From NCBI GenBank assembly GCA_963822175.1, contig CAWGGJ010000003.1:558001-622000 (forward strand): a DNA stretch of 64,000 nucleotides, read 5' to 3'. Shown here piece after piece: positions 48,195 to 55,907 of the stretch (the first letter of the stretch is position 1; every line of letters starts with the position of its first letter). Below the pieces are notes generated by a model, which saw only the letters and a program-made list of their open reading frames with translations, was not told the DNA's origin and made no database searches. The position numbers and the translations under genes are program-made. The stretch comes from FEB-25 sp963822175 (lineage in GTDB: Bacteria > Chloroflexota > Anaerolineae > Anaerolineales > UBA4823).

Positions 48195-48716
48195 ATGGAT
48201 ACCCAACCCGAAACCACCCTCGTCGAGCTCATCCGCTACAACAACTGGGCTAACGCCCAGGTCCTCCTCGCCTGCCAGCAGCTCACCCCCCACCAGCTCG
48301 ATGCCACCGCCCCCGGCACCTACGGCACGATCTACGCCACCCTGAGGCACATCATCCGGGCAGAAGCAGACTATGTGGGTCGCCTGACCGGTGTCAGCCC
48401 CCAACCATCCTTCAAGTGGGAGCACCAGCCAAGCATTGCTGAAATTTCCGCTTTCGCTGAACAGGTGGCTGATGCCCTGCTTGATGCCGTCCAGCGCATC
48501 CCTCCCACCCACCTCGTCCATGAGGAGGAGGATGGCAAGTTCATCGACTATATTGCCATGCACCTTTTCATTCAGGTCATCGACCACGGTATCGAGCACC
48601 GCACCAACATCACCACCATCCTCAGCAGTCTCGATCACCCCGCCCTCGAAGTGGATGGCTGGAGCTACCTCTTTTCGCACCCGGAGCGGTTTGAGCTGCA
48701 GGAAGGTACCCTGTAA
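48195..48716 (+). CDS. DinB-family four-helix protein (first copy)
   Basis: 173 residues with SD AGGAG. It has the DinB/YfiT fold pattern: LIRYNNWANAQVL in helix 1, TLRHIIRAEADYVGRL with the first metal-binding His, and VIDHGIEHRTNI with the two later His positions. The metal-binding triad is therefore intact. Members are thiol- or substrate-dependent transferases or hydrolases of uncertain role. It sits between the dienelactone hydrolase gene and a second DinB gene. Confidence 0.82.
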   Translation: MDTQPETTLVELIRYNNWANAQVLLACQQLTPHQLDATAPGTYGTIYATLRHIIRAEADYVGRLTGVSPQPSFKWEHQPSIAEISAFAEQVADALLDAVQRIPPTHLVHEEEDGKFIDYIAMHLFIQVIDHGIEHRTNITTILSSLDHPALEVDGWSYLFSHPERFELQEGTL

Positions 48717-48823
48717 GCGAAATGGGATCCCTTTCACTCGCGTGAAGGGAGCTTGACCAACGGTCATTGCCGGTAAATGTACCGCCAATGGCACATGGAA
48801 GACACATTGCAGGAGGTGAAAAG

Positions 48824-49294
48824 ATGGACATAACCGGGATCCTGGTCTCTCAATATCTGGCCTCGCTTGAAATGCTCAAGCAGACCATCACCTTGTGCCC
48901 TGAGTCGCTCTGGAATGCACCCGGCGACAGGAACAAATTCTGGCAGGCAGCCTACCATGCCCTTTTCTTTACCCACCTCTATGTCGCAGACTCCGAAGAA
49001 AGTTTTATTCCCTGGATTAAGCACCGGGACGGATACGAAGATTTCGTGACCCACTTTCGTGAGCCTTATGATAAAGCCACCCTCCTGGAGTACCTGGCCT
49101 TCTGCCAGCAGGAGGTGGCACACAGGGTACCGCAGCTAAACATGGAGGAAGGTTTTAGTGGCAGGCCTTACCCGAAGTTGGAGTTACAGATCTACTCGAT
49201 CCGCCACATCATGCAGCACACCGGCGAGCTGATGGAGCGCCTCGGTTCCCGGGCAGACGCCCACATCGATTGGGTGGGAAGCAAACATGGTTGA
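48824..49294 (+). CDS. DinB-like four-helix protein (second copy)
   Basis: 156 residues from ATG 48824 with a perfect SD (AGGAGG). NKFWQAAYHALFFTHLYV in helix 2 and YSIRHIMQHTGELMERLG later carry the expected metal-binding His residues. It is only distantly similar to the neighbouring DinB protein. Its C-terminus LGSRADAHIDWVGSKHG recurs in a degraded form at 50787-50840, showing that a second copy once existed nearby. Function not known. Confidence 0.8.
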   Translation: MDITGILVSQYLASLEMLKQTITLCPESLWNAPGDRNKFWQAAYHALFFTHLYVADSEESFIPWIKHRDGYEDFVTHFREPYDKATLLEYLAFCQQEVAHRVPQLNMEEGFSGRPYPKLELQIYSIRHIMQHTGELMERLGSRADAHIDWVGSKHG

Positions 49295-49308
49295 TGAATA
49301 GTCAGAAT

Positions 49309-49860
49309 TTAGACCCTCAGTGAGCCACGAAAAGCCCTGGCGCCATAGTAGGATTCTGCACCGTTGTGATACACGAAAACATGGTCATAGCGGCGATCGG
49401 CAAAGATGGCCCCGCCGAGTTTTCGAATTTCAGCCGGTGTTTTCAACCAGCTCGATGTCTTCAGATCGAAATTTCCAAGTTTCTGCAGCTCTCGATATTG
49501 CTCTTCCGTTAAGACCTCGATCCCCATGGCAGCGGCCATGTCCATGGCGCTATCTGCTGGTTTAAATTCCTTCCTGGACTCCAACGCTTCACGGTCATAA
49601 CACACATTTCTGCGCCCTTTAGGGCTTTCCGCTGCACAATCATAAAAAATGATTTCGCCCGTCTTTTCATCCTGGCCAACCACATCCGGTTCACCACCGG
49701 TTCGTTCCATTTCATGCAGCGACCACAGTTTTTCAGGGTTAGCCTCCAGCTTTGCCTGTACTTTAGCCCAGTCAAGACCTTCATGGCGCTTCATGTTTTT
49801 CTCAAAACGGGCTTTCAATGTTCTGAGTAGTTCTTCCCTTTGCTCCGTTGATAATTTCAT
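49309..49860 (-). CDS. DUF4256 family protein
   Basis: 183 residues. The sequence matches the DUF4256 pattern I know: RFEKNMKRHEGLDW, SLHEMERTGGEPDVV, FYDCAAESPKGRRN, YREALESRK-like and the C-terminal SYYGARAFRGSL. It is a soluble cytoplasmic protein of unknown function, common in Firmicutes and Chloroflexota. It is convergent with the DinB cluster, with stops 14 bases apart. Confidence 0.85.
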   Translation of the reverse strand: MKLSTEQREELLRTLKARFEKNMKRHEGLDWAKVQAKLEANPEKLWSLHEMERTGGEPDVVGQDEKTGEIIFYDCAAESPKGRRNVCYDREALESRKEFKPADSAMDMAAAMGIEVLTEEQYRELQKLGNFDLKTSSWLKTPAEIRKLGGAIFADRRYDHVFVYHNGAESYYGARAFRGSLRV

Positions 49861-49938
49861 TTTTTTCCTCGTCTGACATGGTTTTTATGTTATCTAACCA
49901 AGTGGTTCATTTTTATATATACTAGATCATGGTATTGG

Positions 49939-50538
49939 TCATAATTTTATAGTTAAATTTAATCCCTTACCATTGAGAATTTGTTGCATATATTTTTCAA
50001 CCCTCGCCTCCCGGGTTTTGGATTGTTTGGGTGCAGAAAAATAAAGGATGTATGCTCTTTGCCGTCCCGGCGTCAATGCATCAAAAGCAGTTTTCAAGCC
50101 GGGATTTTCATCTAATTTATTTTGAAATTCTTCAGGTATGCTGTATTCTGTTGTCTTTTTATAATTCACTTTCAAACCAGCTTTTTCCACTTCAATCGCT
50201 TCATAAATATAGGCTTTCAATGTGGCTTCCAGCTCAACGATTTCTCGAACATTGCTGAATCGGATCTGGCGCCCCGCCTGGACATTCTCCGTTTGTGTGA
50301 TCAGAATACCCTTGGTGTCATTTAACAAGGCACCTTTGATAAACAAAAGCGCACAGTATTCTTTAAATCCATGCATTAAAACGATGTTTCTGTCTTCAAG
50401 CGTGTAACAGGGAACACCCCACTTCAATTCTTCGCTCAGCCCACAATCAAGAATGATCATCCTCAATGTTTCGAATTCATCCTGCCACTTTTGGGCATTA
50501 CTTAGAAATTCATCAACCTTTGGGTTCATGGCATTCAT
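49939..50538 (-). CDS. YdeI/OmdA-like protein with DUF1801 domain
   Basis: 199 residues with GAGG seven bases upstream. The N-terminal DUF1801 domain includes WKWGVPCY-type LKWGVPCYTLEDRNIVLMHGFK; the C-terminal YdeI/OmdA domain includes YSIPEEFQNKLDENP and RQRAYILYFSAPKQSKTREAR. Members are small soluble proteins found in many bacteria without a firm function. Intact. Confidence 0.85.
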   Translation of the reverse strand: MNAMNPKVDEFLSNAQKWQDEFETLRMIILDCGLSEELKWGVPCYTLEDRNIVLMHGFKEYCALLFIKGALLNDTKGILITQTENVQAGRQIRFSNVREIVELEATLKAYIYEAIEVEKAGLKVNYKKTTEYSIPEEFQNKLDENPGLKTAFDALTPGRQRAYILYFSAPKQSKTREARVEKYMQQILNGKGLNLTIKL

Positions 50539-50786
50539 TGCTTGATCCTCTAAAATATATTGCGCATATCTCTGCTTGCACTTCCGCTCATTTGTTCATA
50601 CTCAATAACGGTAATATCGCCTACCACCCACTAAACTGCAGGTTTCTCAGCTGACTTTTCGAGTGAGCTGACGAATTGCACCCTGTCATTATAATAAAGA
50701 TGTTTCAACAAGGGTATTAATACCATTTTTAAAATTTAATTAAGTATTAATATTTATTATCGTTTGGTTCCATGCTACACAACGGC

Positions 50787-50840
50787 CTCGGCTCTCGTAT
50801 AAACTCCCACATCGATTGGGTCGCATCAATGCATGGCTGA
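50787..50840 (+). pseudogene. 3' remnant of a DinB-like gene
   Basis: Translates as LGSRINSHIDWVASMHG followed by TGA, matching the last 17 residues of the intact DinB protein (LGSRADAHIDWVGSKHG) at 12 positions, stop codon included. Upstream sequence has no matching frame. Only the 3' end survives. Confidence 0.7.
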
Positions 50841-51149
50841 TTGCTTTAGACCTCACAAACACGCATATCTATTGATCTAAACAAAAGGATGAAATCCATA
50901 CAGGATCGATCAATTACCACGGACCAAATCCTGGCCTGCCTGAATCGTTCTTTTCCCTCGTGAGTATATCCAACCCTGACTTCCAGGCGAAGCATAAAGT
51001 GGATGTTGGAGATTCTCAGCTTATATCATCAGTGAGCACTGCCCTCATGAAGTCCGTTACCAAAGCTTCTTGCATAAACGCGTAATTCCAGGTTGTCCAA
51101 AATATTTACGGTAAAATGACAGGTACAACGATGGAATAATGGGAAATAA

Positions 51150-51323
51150 ATGGTCTCCTATCAGGGCAGACTTGAACACAATTCCCAAATTGAACCCTAC
51201 CAACCCCTCAAATTTGACCTGATTCCTTTACCCTACTTTTCACCTATCAGTATCGGGCAGGATGAAAGTGGTATAGCATCAGATGCCTGCTCGAATGAGT
51301 ATAATTCGATTAAAATCGGATAG
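51150..51323 (+). CDS. Possible small ORF of 57 residues
   Basis: ATG 51150 with GGGAA nearby opens a frame to TAG 51321-51323, 21 bases before the GT39-like gene. The product starts MVSYQGRLEH and is polar, with no motif I recognise. It may be a leader peptide, a gene remnant or chance. Confidence 0.25.
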   Translation: MVSYQGRLEHNSQIEPYQPLKFDLIPLPYFSPISIGQDESGIASDACSNEYNSIKIG

Positions 51324-51344
51324 ATTCCCTTCAATGGGGTATGA

Positions 51345-54002
51345 ATGCTCTTGATCAAAAACATCAGTGAACGAATCACCTCAAACAAATACCTCTGGTC
51401 GATAATATTTGCATTGTCTGCTTTGGAAGGGCTGATCGCCCTCCTCGCCGTTGCCAGCCTGCCATCGGATCAGGATGTGCGTGTCGTTCTGGGCCTATCT
51501 GTAGGTCGACTGATATTGTTAGCCCTGATGGCAGCATTTATCCTATTATTTATTTGCCTGGCATTACTCAACCTTCATTCAACCTGGCAAGCACATTGGA
51601 ATAAGCAGATGAGGGCAGATGCTCGTTGGGGATCTCTCCTTTTCATTGTATTACCGATTTTTGCGATAATTTCTGTTTATATCCCGTATTTATTGAAATC
51701 CTCTTATCTTGCTACAGGTGATGTTTACTACCTGGCCTACTTCCACCGCCTATGGCCTTTTTTTGTTTGGGGATACCTTGTCAGTCTGCAGGTCTGGGTG
51801 ATACTGGTCTGGAAGGGTGGATTTCATTGGTCTGCGCTGCAAGCTGAGCGCTCCGTACTTCGTGCAGGCATAATTGTCTTCCTGATAACCCTCCTTATGG
51901 CCATCTTCGTGGCGTTAAGTGGAATTGGCATAACACCGGATACGGTCGGTTGGGGTACTCCAGCAGTAGCCTTGCTCGAATGGCAGGTTTTACTCAGCTG
52001 GTTATGCGCAGCCCTTTTTCTGGTTCTTCTATTACACCACCGCTGGCCAAGGTGGGCAGATCTCGTCCTGGCAGTCGGGATTTGGTTCCTGGCTGCTGGG
52101 GTATGGTTGAGCGTACCTACCAAACCCAGCCTTTACGCCACCCCTGGGCGCCTCCCCAACTATGAGATTTACCCATTCTCCGACGGCGCGTACTATGACC
52201 TGTTCTCCCAAAGCGCTCTGATCGGTAATGGTTTCAAGGGTGAAGGCATCCCTGCTCGGCCGATGTACGTTAGCCTGTTGACTCTGTTCCATCTGGTAGC
52301 AGGTCAGGAATATGATTTAGTAATTTTTGTACAGACGCTGCTGCTCGCATTTTTCCCAGTCGTGTTGTATTTCTTAGGTAAGGAACTGCATAGTCGCCCC
52401 ACCGGCCTCCTAATCGCATTGCTCGCTATCTTACGTGAGTGGAATGCCGCTATTGCTTTGCCATTCATTTACAATGGCTCCTCCTCCAAGCTGTTCTTCG
52501 CTGACCTGCCAACTGCCTTGGTGATCAGTGTGTGGACTCTTCTTGCCATCTTATGGCTGAAAGCACCTACTCACCGGATGTATTTACCCATATTGGTTGG
52601 CGGTGTGCTTGGCGTGGCGGTTTTGTTTCGCACCCAAACGATATTGCTCCTCCCACTCATCCTGCTCCTGGCGCTTATGGTCCTGCACAGGTACTGGCGC
52701 TTATGGTTGATCTCTGCGGGATTGATGATTATCGGTTTCTTCCTGGCAGTTACTCCCTGGCTATGGCGCAACGCACAGATCACGGGACAACTGATCTTCG
52801 ATGATCCATTTTCACAGGTAAGTGTCATGGCGGATAGGTATAGCCTTGAAGGCAGGGATCTGCGATTTCAACAACAACCCGGTGAAAGTATCAGCGAGTT
52901 CACTGACCGTGCAAACCAGGAGGTGCTCCAATTTCTGAGAGCTCACCCCGGGTTTGTCGCCCACTTCATCGCCAACCACTGGCTCAATGCTGAAATCAGC
53001 AATTTGCAAATACTCCCCCTGCGAAATATCTTGGAAGAATGGAAAGGCCTGCTTATTCCAACCGCGCCTTTCTGGGAGTGGTGGGATGGCACCCCAGGTT
53101 TCCTGCAATTAGTTCTGTTGCTTCTTTACCTCTCACTTGTCGCCTGCGGGATTGGCGCTGCCTGGTTCCGGGCTGGTTGGGTGGGGATGGTGCCTCTACT
53201 GGTCAATCTGGTTTACAATGCCAGTACTGCTGTAGCCCGATTATCCGGCAATCGCTTCCTGCTGCCTGTCGATTGGGCTGCTTATGTTTATGCTGCCATT
53301 GGCTTGATGGAAATTGCTGTTCTGGTGAGTTACCTGCTGGGAGTCTCCTCAGATCGAATCGCTTACTTGTTGATCCAGCGAAGCCCCCAACCTGAGGGGC
53401 GTACGGTGCCACCTCTGAAATGGCAGCCATTGATTGGTATTGGAACCATGATCCTGTTCATCGGTTTCTTGCCACTCATTGTGGCGGGATTCATCCCCAG
53501 GCGCTATCCAATCCAATCGCAGGCTGAGCAGGTTTCCGAGCTGATGCATTCCATGCGCCAATTTGACCCCAGCTTCGACCTATCTCAGTTACAGGTATTG
53601 TTGCTCGATCCGCAAGCTCAAGTCATCAAAGGGAGAGCGCTTTTCCCGCGGTATTATCCCGCCGGTGATGGAGAACCTCAGACTGCCAAAGCTGGTTATG
53701 CGCCTCTGCCTTTCCCAAGGACTTTATTCCTATTGGCTTCAGATGAATATAATGGGCTGGTGATGCTCAAAATGCTGGATCCACCAGCTTATTTCCCCAA
53801 CGCCTCGGATGTTATCGTGGTGGGCTGTAAAACCGAGAAATACCTGGAAGCCCAGGTGGTGTTGATTCCAGGGGAACCAGGTGATCTGCTGATTTCAGAT
53901 GGCGAGCTGCCATCCCAATGTCCTTCCAGTACAATCGGCACCCGAAACATACCCCTTGTCGGAGGTGAGACATTTTTGTTACGCAAATTACCTCTCCGGT
54001 GA
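51345..54002 (+). CDS. GT39-like multi-spanning membrane glycosyltransferase
   Basis: 885 residues with about a dozen membrane helices in the first 600. The first outside loop contains YPFSDGAYYDLFSQ, which fits the acidic catalytic loop of GT-C enzymes (ArnT/PMT family, which use polyprenyl-phosphate sugars). Helices near 285-300 and 400-470 are typical. A C-terminal soluble domain of about 170 residues follows. The SD is weak. The gene is bracketed by a DinB remnant (50787) and a dienelactone-hydrolase remnant starting at its own stop, so it probably arrived by recombination. Its last residues KLPLR may derive from the junction. Confidence 0.72.
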   Translation: MLLIKNISERITSNKYLWSIIFALSALEGLIALLAVASLPSDQDVRVVLGLSVGRLILLALMAAFILLFICLALLNLHSTWQAHWNKQMRADARWGSLLFIVLPIFAIISVYIPYLLKSSYLATGDVYYLAYFHRLWPFFVWGYLVSLQVWVILVWKGGFHWSALQAERSVLRAGIIVFLITLLMAIFVALSGIGITPDTVGWGTPAVALLEWQVLLSWLCAALFLVLLLHHRWPRWADLVLAVGIWFLAAGVWLSVPTKPSLYATPGRLPNYEIYPFSDGAYYDLFSQSALIGNGFKGEGIPARPMYVSLLTLFHLVAGQEYDLVIFVQTLLLAFFPVVLYFLGKELHSRPTGLLIALLAILREWNAAIALPFIYNGSSSKLFFADLPTALVISVWTLLAILWLKAPTHRMYLPILVGGVLGVAVLFRTQTILLLPLILLLALMVLHRYWRLWLISAGLMIIGFFLAVTPWLWRNAQITGQLIFDDPFSQVSVMADRYSLEGRDLRFQQQPGESISEFTDRANQEVLQFLRAHPGFVAHFIANHWLNAEISNLQILPLRNILEEWKGLLIPTAPFWEWWDGTPGFLQLVLLLLYLSLVACGIGAAWFRAGWVGMVPLLVNLVYNASTAVARLSGNRFLLPVDWAAYVYAAIGLMEIAVLVSYLLGVSSDRIAYLLIQRSPQPEGRTVPPLKWQPLIGIGTMILFIGFLPLIVAGFIPRRYPIQSQAEQVSELMHSMRQFDPSFDLSQLQVLLLDPQAQVIKGRALFPRYYPAGDGEPQTAKAGYAPLPFPRTLFLLASDEYNGLVMLKMLDPPAYFPNASDVIVVGCKTEKYLEAQVVLIPGEPGDLLISDGELPSQCPSSTIGTRNIPLVGGETFLLRKLPLR

Positions 54003-54076
54003 TCTTCTATCCGTACCCTGGCACCACGCACAGGTTATTTGATCCTGACGTCACGCAGGCATACAACCCCGCCTCC
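53996..54076 (+). pseudogene. 3' remnant of a dienelactone hydrolase gene
   Basis: In the frame of 53999 the sequence reads PVIFYPYPGTTHRLFDPDV then TQAYNPAS, matching PVTFFRYPGTSHWFFEPDV then IEAYHQAA of the intact protein encoded at 47517-48182. The catalytic His is kept, but the rest of the gene is missing and the frame overlaps the stop of the GT39-like gene. It marks a recombination junction. Confidence 0.75.
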
Positions 54077-54129
54077 CAGCTGAAATCAAACATTACCACA
54101 CACTCCTCCCCTGAATACCGACCTGTGGT

Positions 54130-54240
54130 AATCGGAGGTGGCCTGGTGAGCCTCGCGGCCACCTGCACAGTCTTTGTGCGGATCCCTTCAGCGAGGAGCG
54201 CACTGTGCAATTTAGCCTCGCGAAGTGTTTTTCAAGCGAG
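54130..54240. repeat. Dispersed repeat module B, copy 1
   Basis: Shares CTCGCGGCCACCTGCAC-like sequence and flanks with 54420-54510, and more weakly with 58330-58400. On the minus strand all three read LAEG-x-RTK-x-V-x-VA-x-RLT. Confidence 0.65.
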
Positions 54241-54279
54241 GCTGGGAGGGGGTTGGTTTCTTATTCCATCCATCTACAC

Positions 54280-54370
54280 CGCCGATGGATGAATCCACCG
54301 TCTACCAAAACCACGAAACCCGCTCAGCGGGTTTTCTTACATTAGCCGATGGATTTTATCCATCGGCACT
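54280..54370. repeat. Dispersed repeat module A (double hairpin), copy 1
   Basis: Hairpin one is AAACCCGC-TCA-GCGGGTTT (54316-54334); hairpin two is GCCGATGGAT-TTT-ATCCATCGGC (54345-54367). The same arrangement recurs at 58213-58304. Confidence 0.75.
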
Positions 54371-54419
54371 CCTCCCCTACTTCCGCATTTTGAAATTTAA
54401 ATCCCAAATGGTTTCATCG

Positions 54420-54510
54420 GGTGTGGGGAGGTTGGGTGAGCTTCGCGGCCACCTGCACGGTCTTTGTCCGGTTCACTTCACCGAGCAGCGTACTGTGCAG
54501 AATCCCGAGG
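54420..54510. repeat. Dispersed repeat module B, copy 2
   Basis: Similar to 54130-54240, sharing the CGCGGCCACCTGCAC core and the GTCTTTGT and ACTGTGCA blocks. Confidence 0.65.
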
Positions 54511-54567
54511 AAATTGAGGAGACGAAGCCTCGTGAAATGTTTCCCGAGCGAGGTGAGGCAGGGGCTC

Positions 54568-54612
54568 TTCCTCCCTCTCCAAATGCTGGCTTTACATTTG
54601 GGGAGGGCTGGG
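54568..54612. repeat. Dispersed repeat module C (long hairpin), copy 1
   Basis: CCCTCTCCAAATG (54573-54585) pairs over 13 bases with CATTTGGGGAGGG (54595-54607). A related copy lies at about 57880-57919. Confidence 0.65.
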
Positions 54613-54743
54613 CAAGCCTCGCGGTCCATTCAGCGAGGGAGAGGCCTACAGCATTGTGGTGTATTATACTTATCGATGATATTATGGGAATTACCATTTG
54701 AATCTTGGGTACTTACCCTGAAAAAAATAGCATTCGGAGAAAA

Positions 54744-55487
54744 ATGCCTGATCTCAAAATAAATGCCGTGGTGAATGGTCATCGTTTATTTGGATTACTT
54801 TCTGGTGAAGGCGCAACCACAGTAATTCTTGACGCAGGCTTGGGCAGCACCTCGGAAGATTGGTCAAAGGTTCAGCCAGCCGTAGCCACCTTTTCAAAGG
54901 TTTTCAGCTATGACCGGGCAGGGCTGGGGCAGAGCGAAAAGGCTCCAGTTCCAAGGACTTGCCAGGACATCATTGGCGACCTCCGGGATTTATTGTTATC
55001 CACAGACCTTCACCCTCCGTATATTCTTGTCTCCCACTCGTGGAGCGCGATCAATGCTCGCTGGTTCGCAAATCAATATCCTAATGAAATTGCCGGGATG
55101 GTCTTAATTGACCCCGTTCATGAAAATAAATACGCGCAATTTGAAAAGGTTATTTCTGCAGAGCAGGCAGGCCGTATGTGGGCGTCTGTCAAAGACCCAT
55201 CTAAAAACGATGAGAACATTGACCGGATTGCAAGTATCGCCCAGATTCATGGCAAACAAACCCTGTTTGACTTTCCGCTGATTATCCTCACCCGTCTCAC
55301 CGATTCCGATGAACTGAATCAGATCGAGACAAATTTACAGGCTGAATTTTTGAGGTTGTCAGCCCACAGTAGGCAATATTTTTCAAAATACGACGATCAC
55401 TTTATTCAAAGATCAGAACCTGAGCTTGTGATCGATTCGATTTGTCAAATTGTAGAATCAATTAAGCCAGGCAGTATGGATTTCTAA
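54744..55487 (+). CDS. Alpha/beta hydrolase
   Basis: 247 residues from ATG 54744 with CGGAG six bases upstream. LDAGLGSTSEDW forms the oxyanion region, SYDRAGLGQSEK is the family strand, the nucleophile elbow is LVSHSWSA and the late YDDHFIQ holds the likely His. The elbow is SHSWS rather than GxSxG, unusual but seen in some members. Cytoplasmic; substrate unknown. It is an isolated gene between repeat-rich intergenic regions. Confidence 0.8.
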   Translation: MPDLKINAVVNGHRLFGLLSGEGATTVILDAGLGSTSEDWSKVQPAVATFSKVFSYDRAGLGQSEKAPVPRTCQDIIGDLRDLLLSTDLHPPYILVSHSWSAINARWFANQYPNEIAGMVLIDPVHENKYAQFEKVISAEQAGRMWASVKDPSKNDENIDRIASIAQIHGKQTLFDFPLIILTRLTDSDELNQIETNLQAEFLRLSAHSRQYFSKYDDHFIQRSEPELVIDSICQIVESIKPGSMDF

Positions 55488-55907
55488 AACGCACCCTGCT
55501 AAGCGTTAGGTTGGAAGAATAAATCATTGATTACATCAATATTTCCCTCCATAAACGTCTTCCCAAATGCCTTCGCCAGTGGATTCAACAACCGGTGTGG
55601 TGCTGATGTTCTTTTTTGGGGGATTATCATCAAGGTTGTTCTTTGCCCGCAGCATCGCGAACGATTTGTGTGAGCGAGGTACGATGAGCGGTTTATGCGA
55701 AGAAGCAATCTTCTCCACAACTTAATGAATTCACATTCTGCATAAACCACGAAACCCGCCCTGCGGATTTTCTATCATTAGCCTGAGGATTATATCCATC
55801 AGCTAGCCGTGACCCGTCTGCTGGTTTCTTTTTCCTCCATTTACCATAGCACTCAATACGGTGTATATTATCCATAACAGGCCCAAATAATTGTGAGGAG
55901 GATAAGC
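55488..55907. other. Intergenic region with repeat modules D and A
   Basis: 420 bases. About 55608-55722 matches 57920-58055 (module D), and 55741-55803 is a degraded module A. No gene is supported. Confidence 0.65.
55608..55803. repeat. Dispersed repeat modules D and A (degenerate), copy 2
   Basis: Shares AGCATCGCGAACGAT and TGTGTGAGCGA blocks and a following CATAAACCACGAAACCCGC with 57920-58097. It resembles the widespread GCGAGGAGCGA/GCAATCTTC family of intergenic repeats. Confidence 0.7.

Larger units (their letters stand above)
50539..51344. other. Intergenic region with a DinB gene remnant
   Basis: 806 bases. It holds a DinB 3' remnant (50787-50840) and a possible small ORF (51150-51323). 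The rest shows no recognisable gene, repeat or hairpin. Confidence 0.6.
54003..54743. other. Intergenic region made largely of dispersed repeats
   Basis: 741 bases with a dienelactone hydrolase remnant, two copies of repeat module B (about 54130-54240 and 54420-54510), a double-hairpin module A (54280-54370) and a strong hairpin module C (54568-54612). Apparent reading frames here follow the repeats and are not genes. Confidence 0.7.

Noticed and set aside
54225..54701. Plus- and minus-strand frames in the repeat region, one of 158 residues
   Set aside because: They run through dispersed repeat modules and have no conserved domain or SD.
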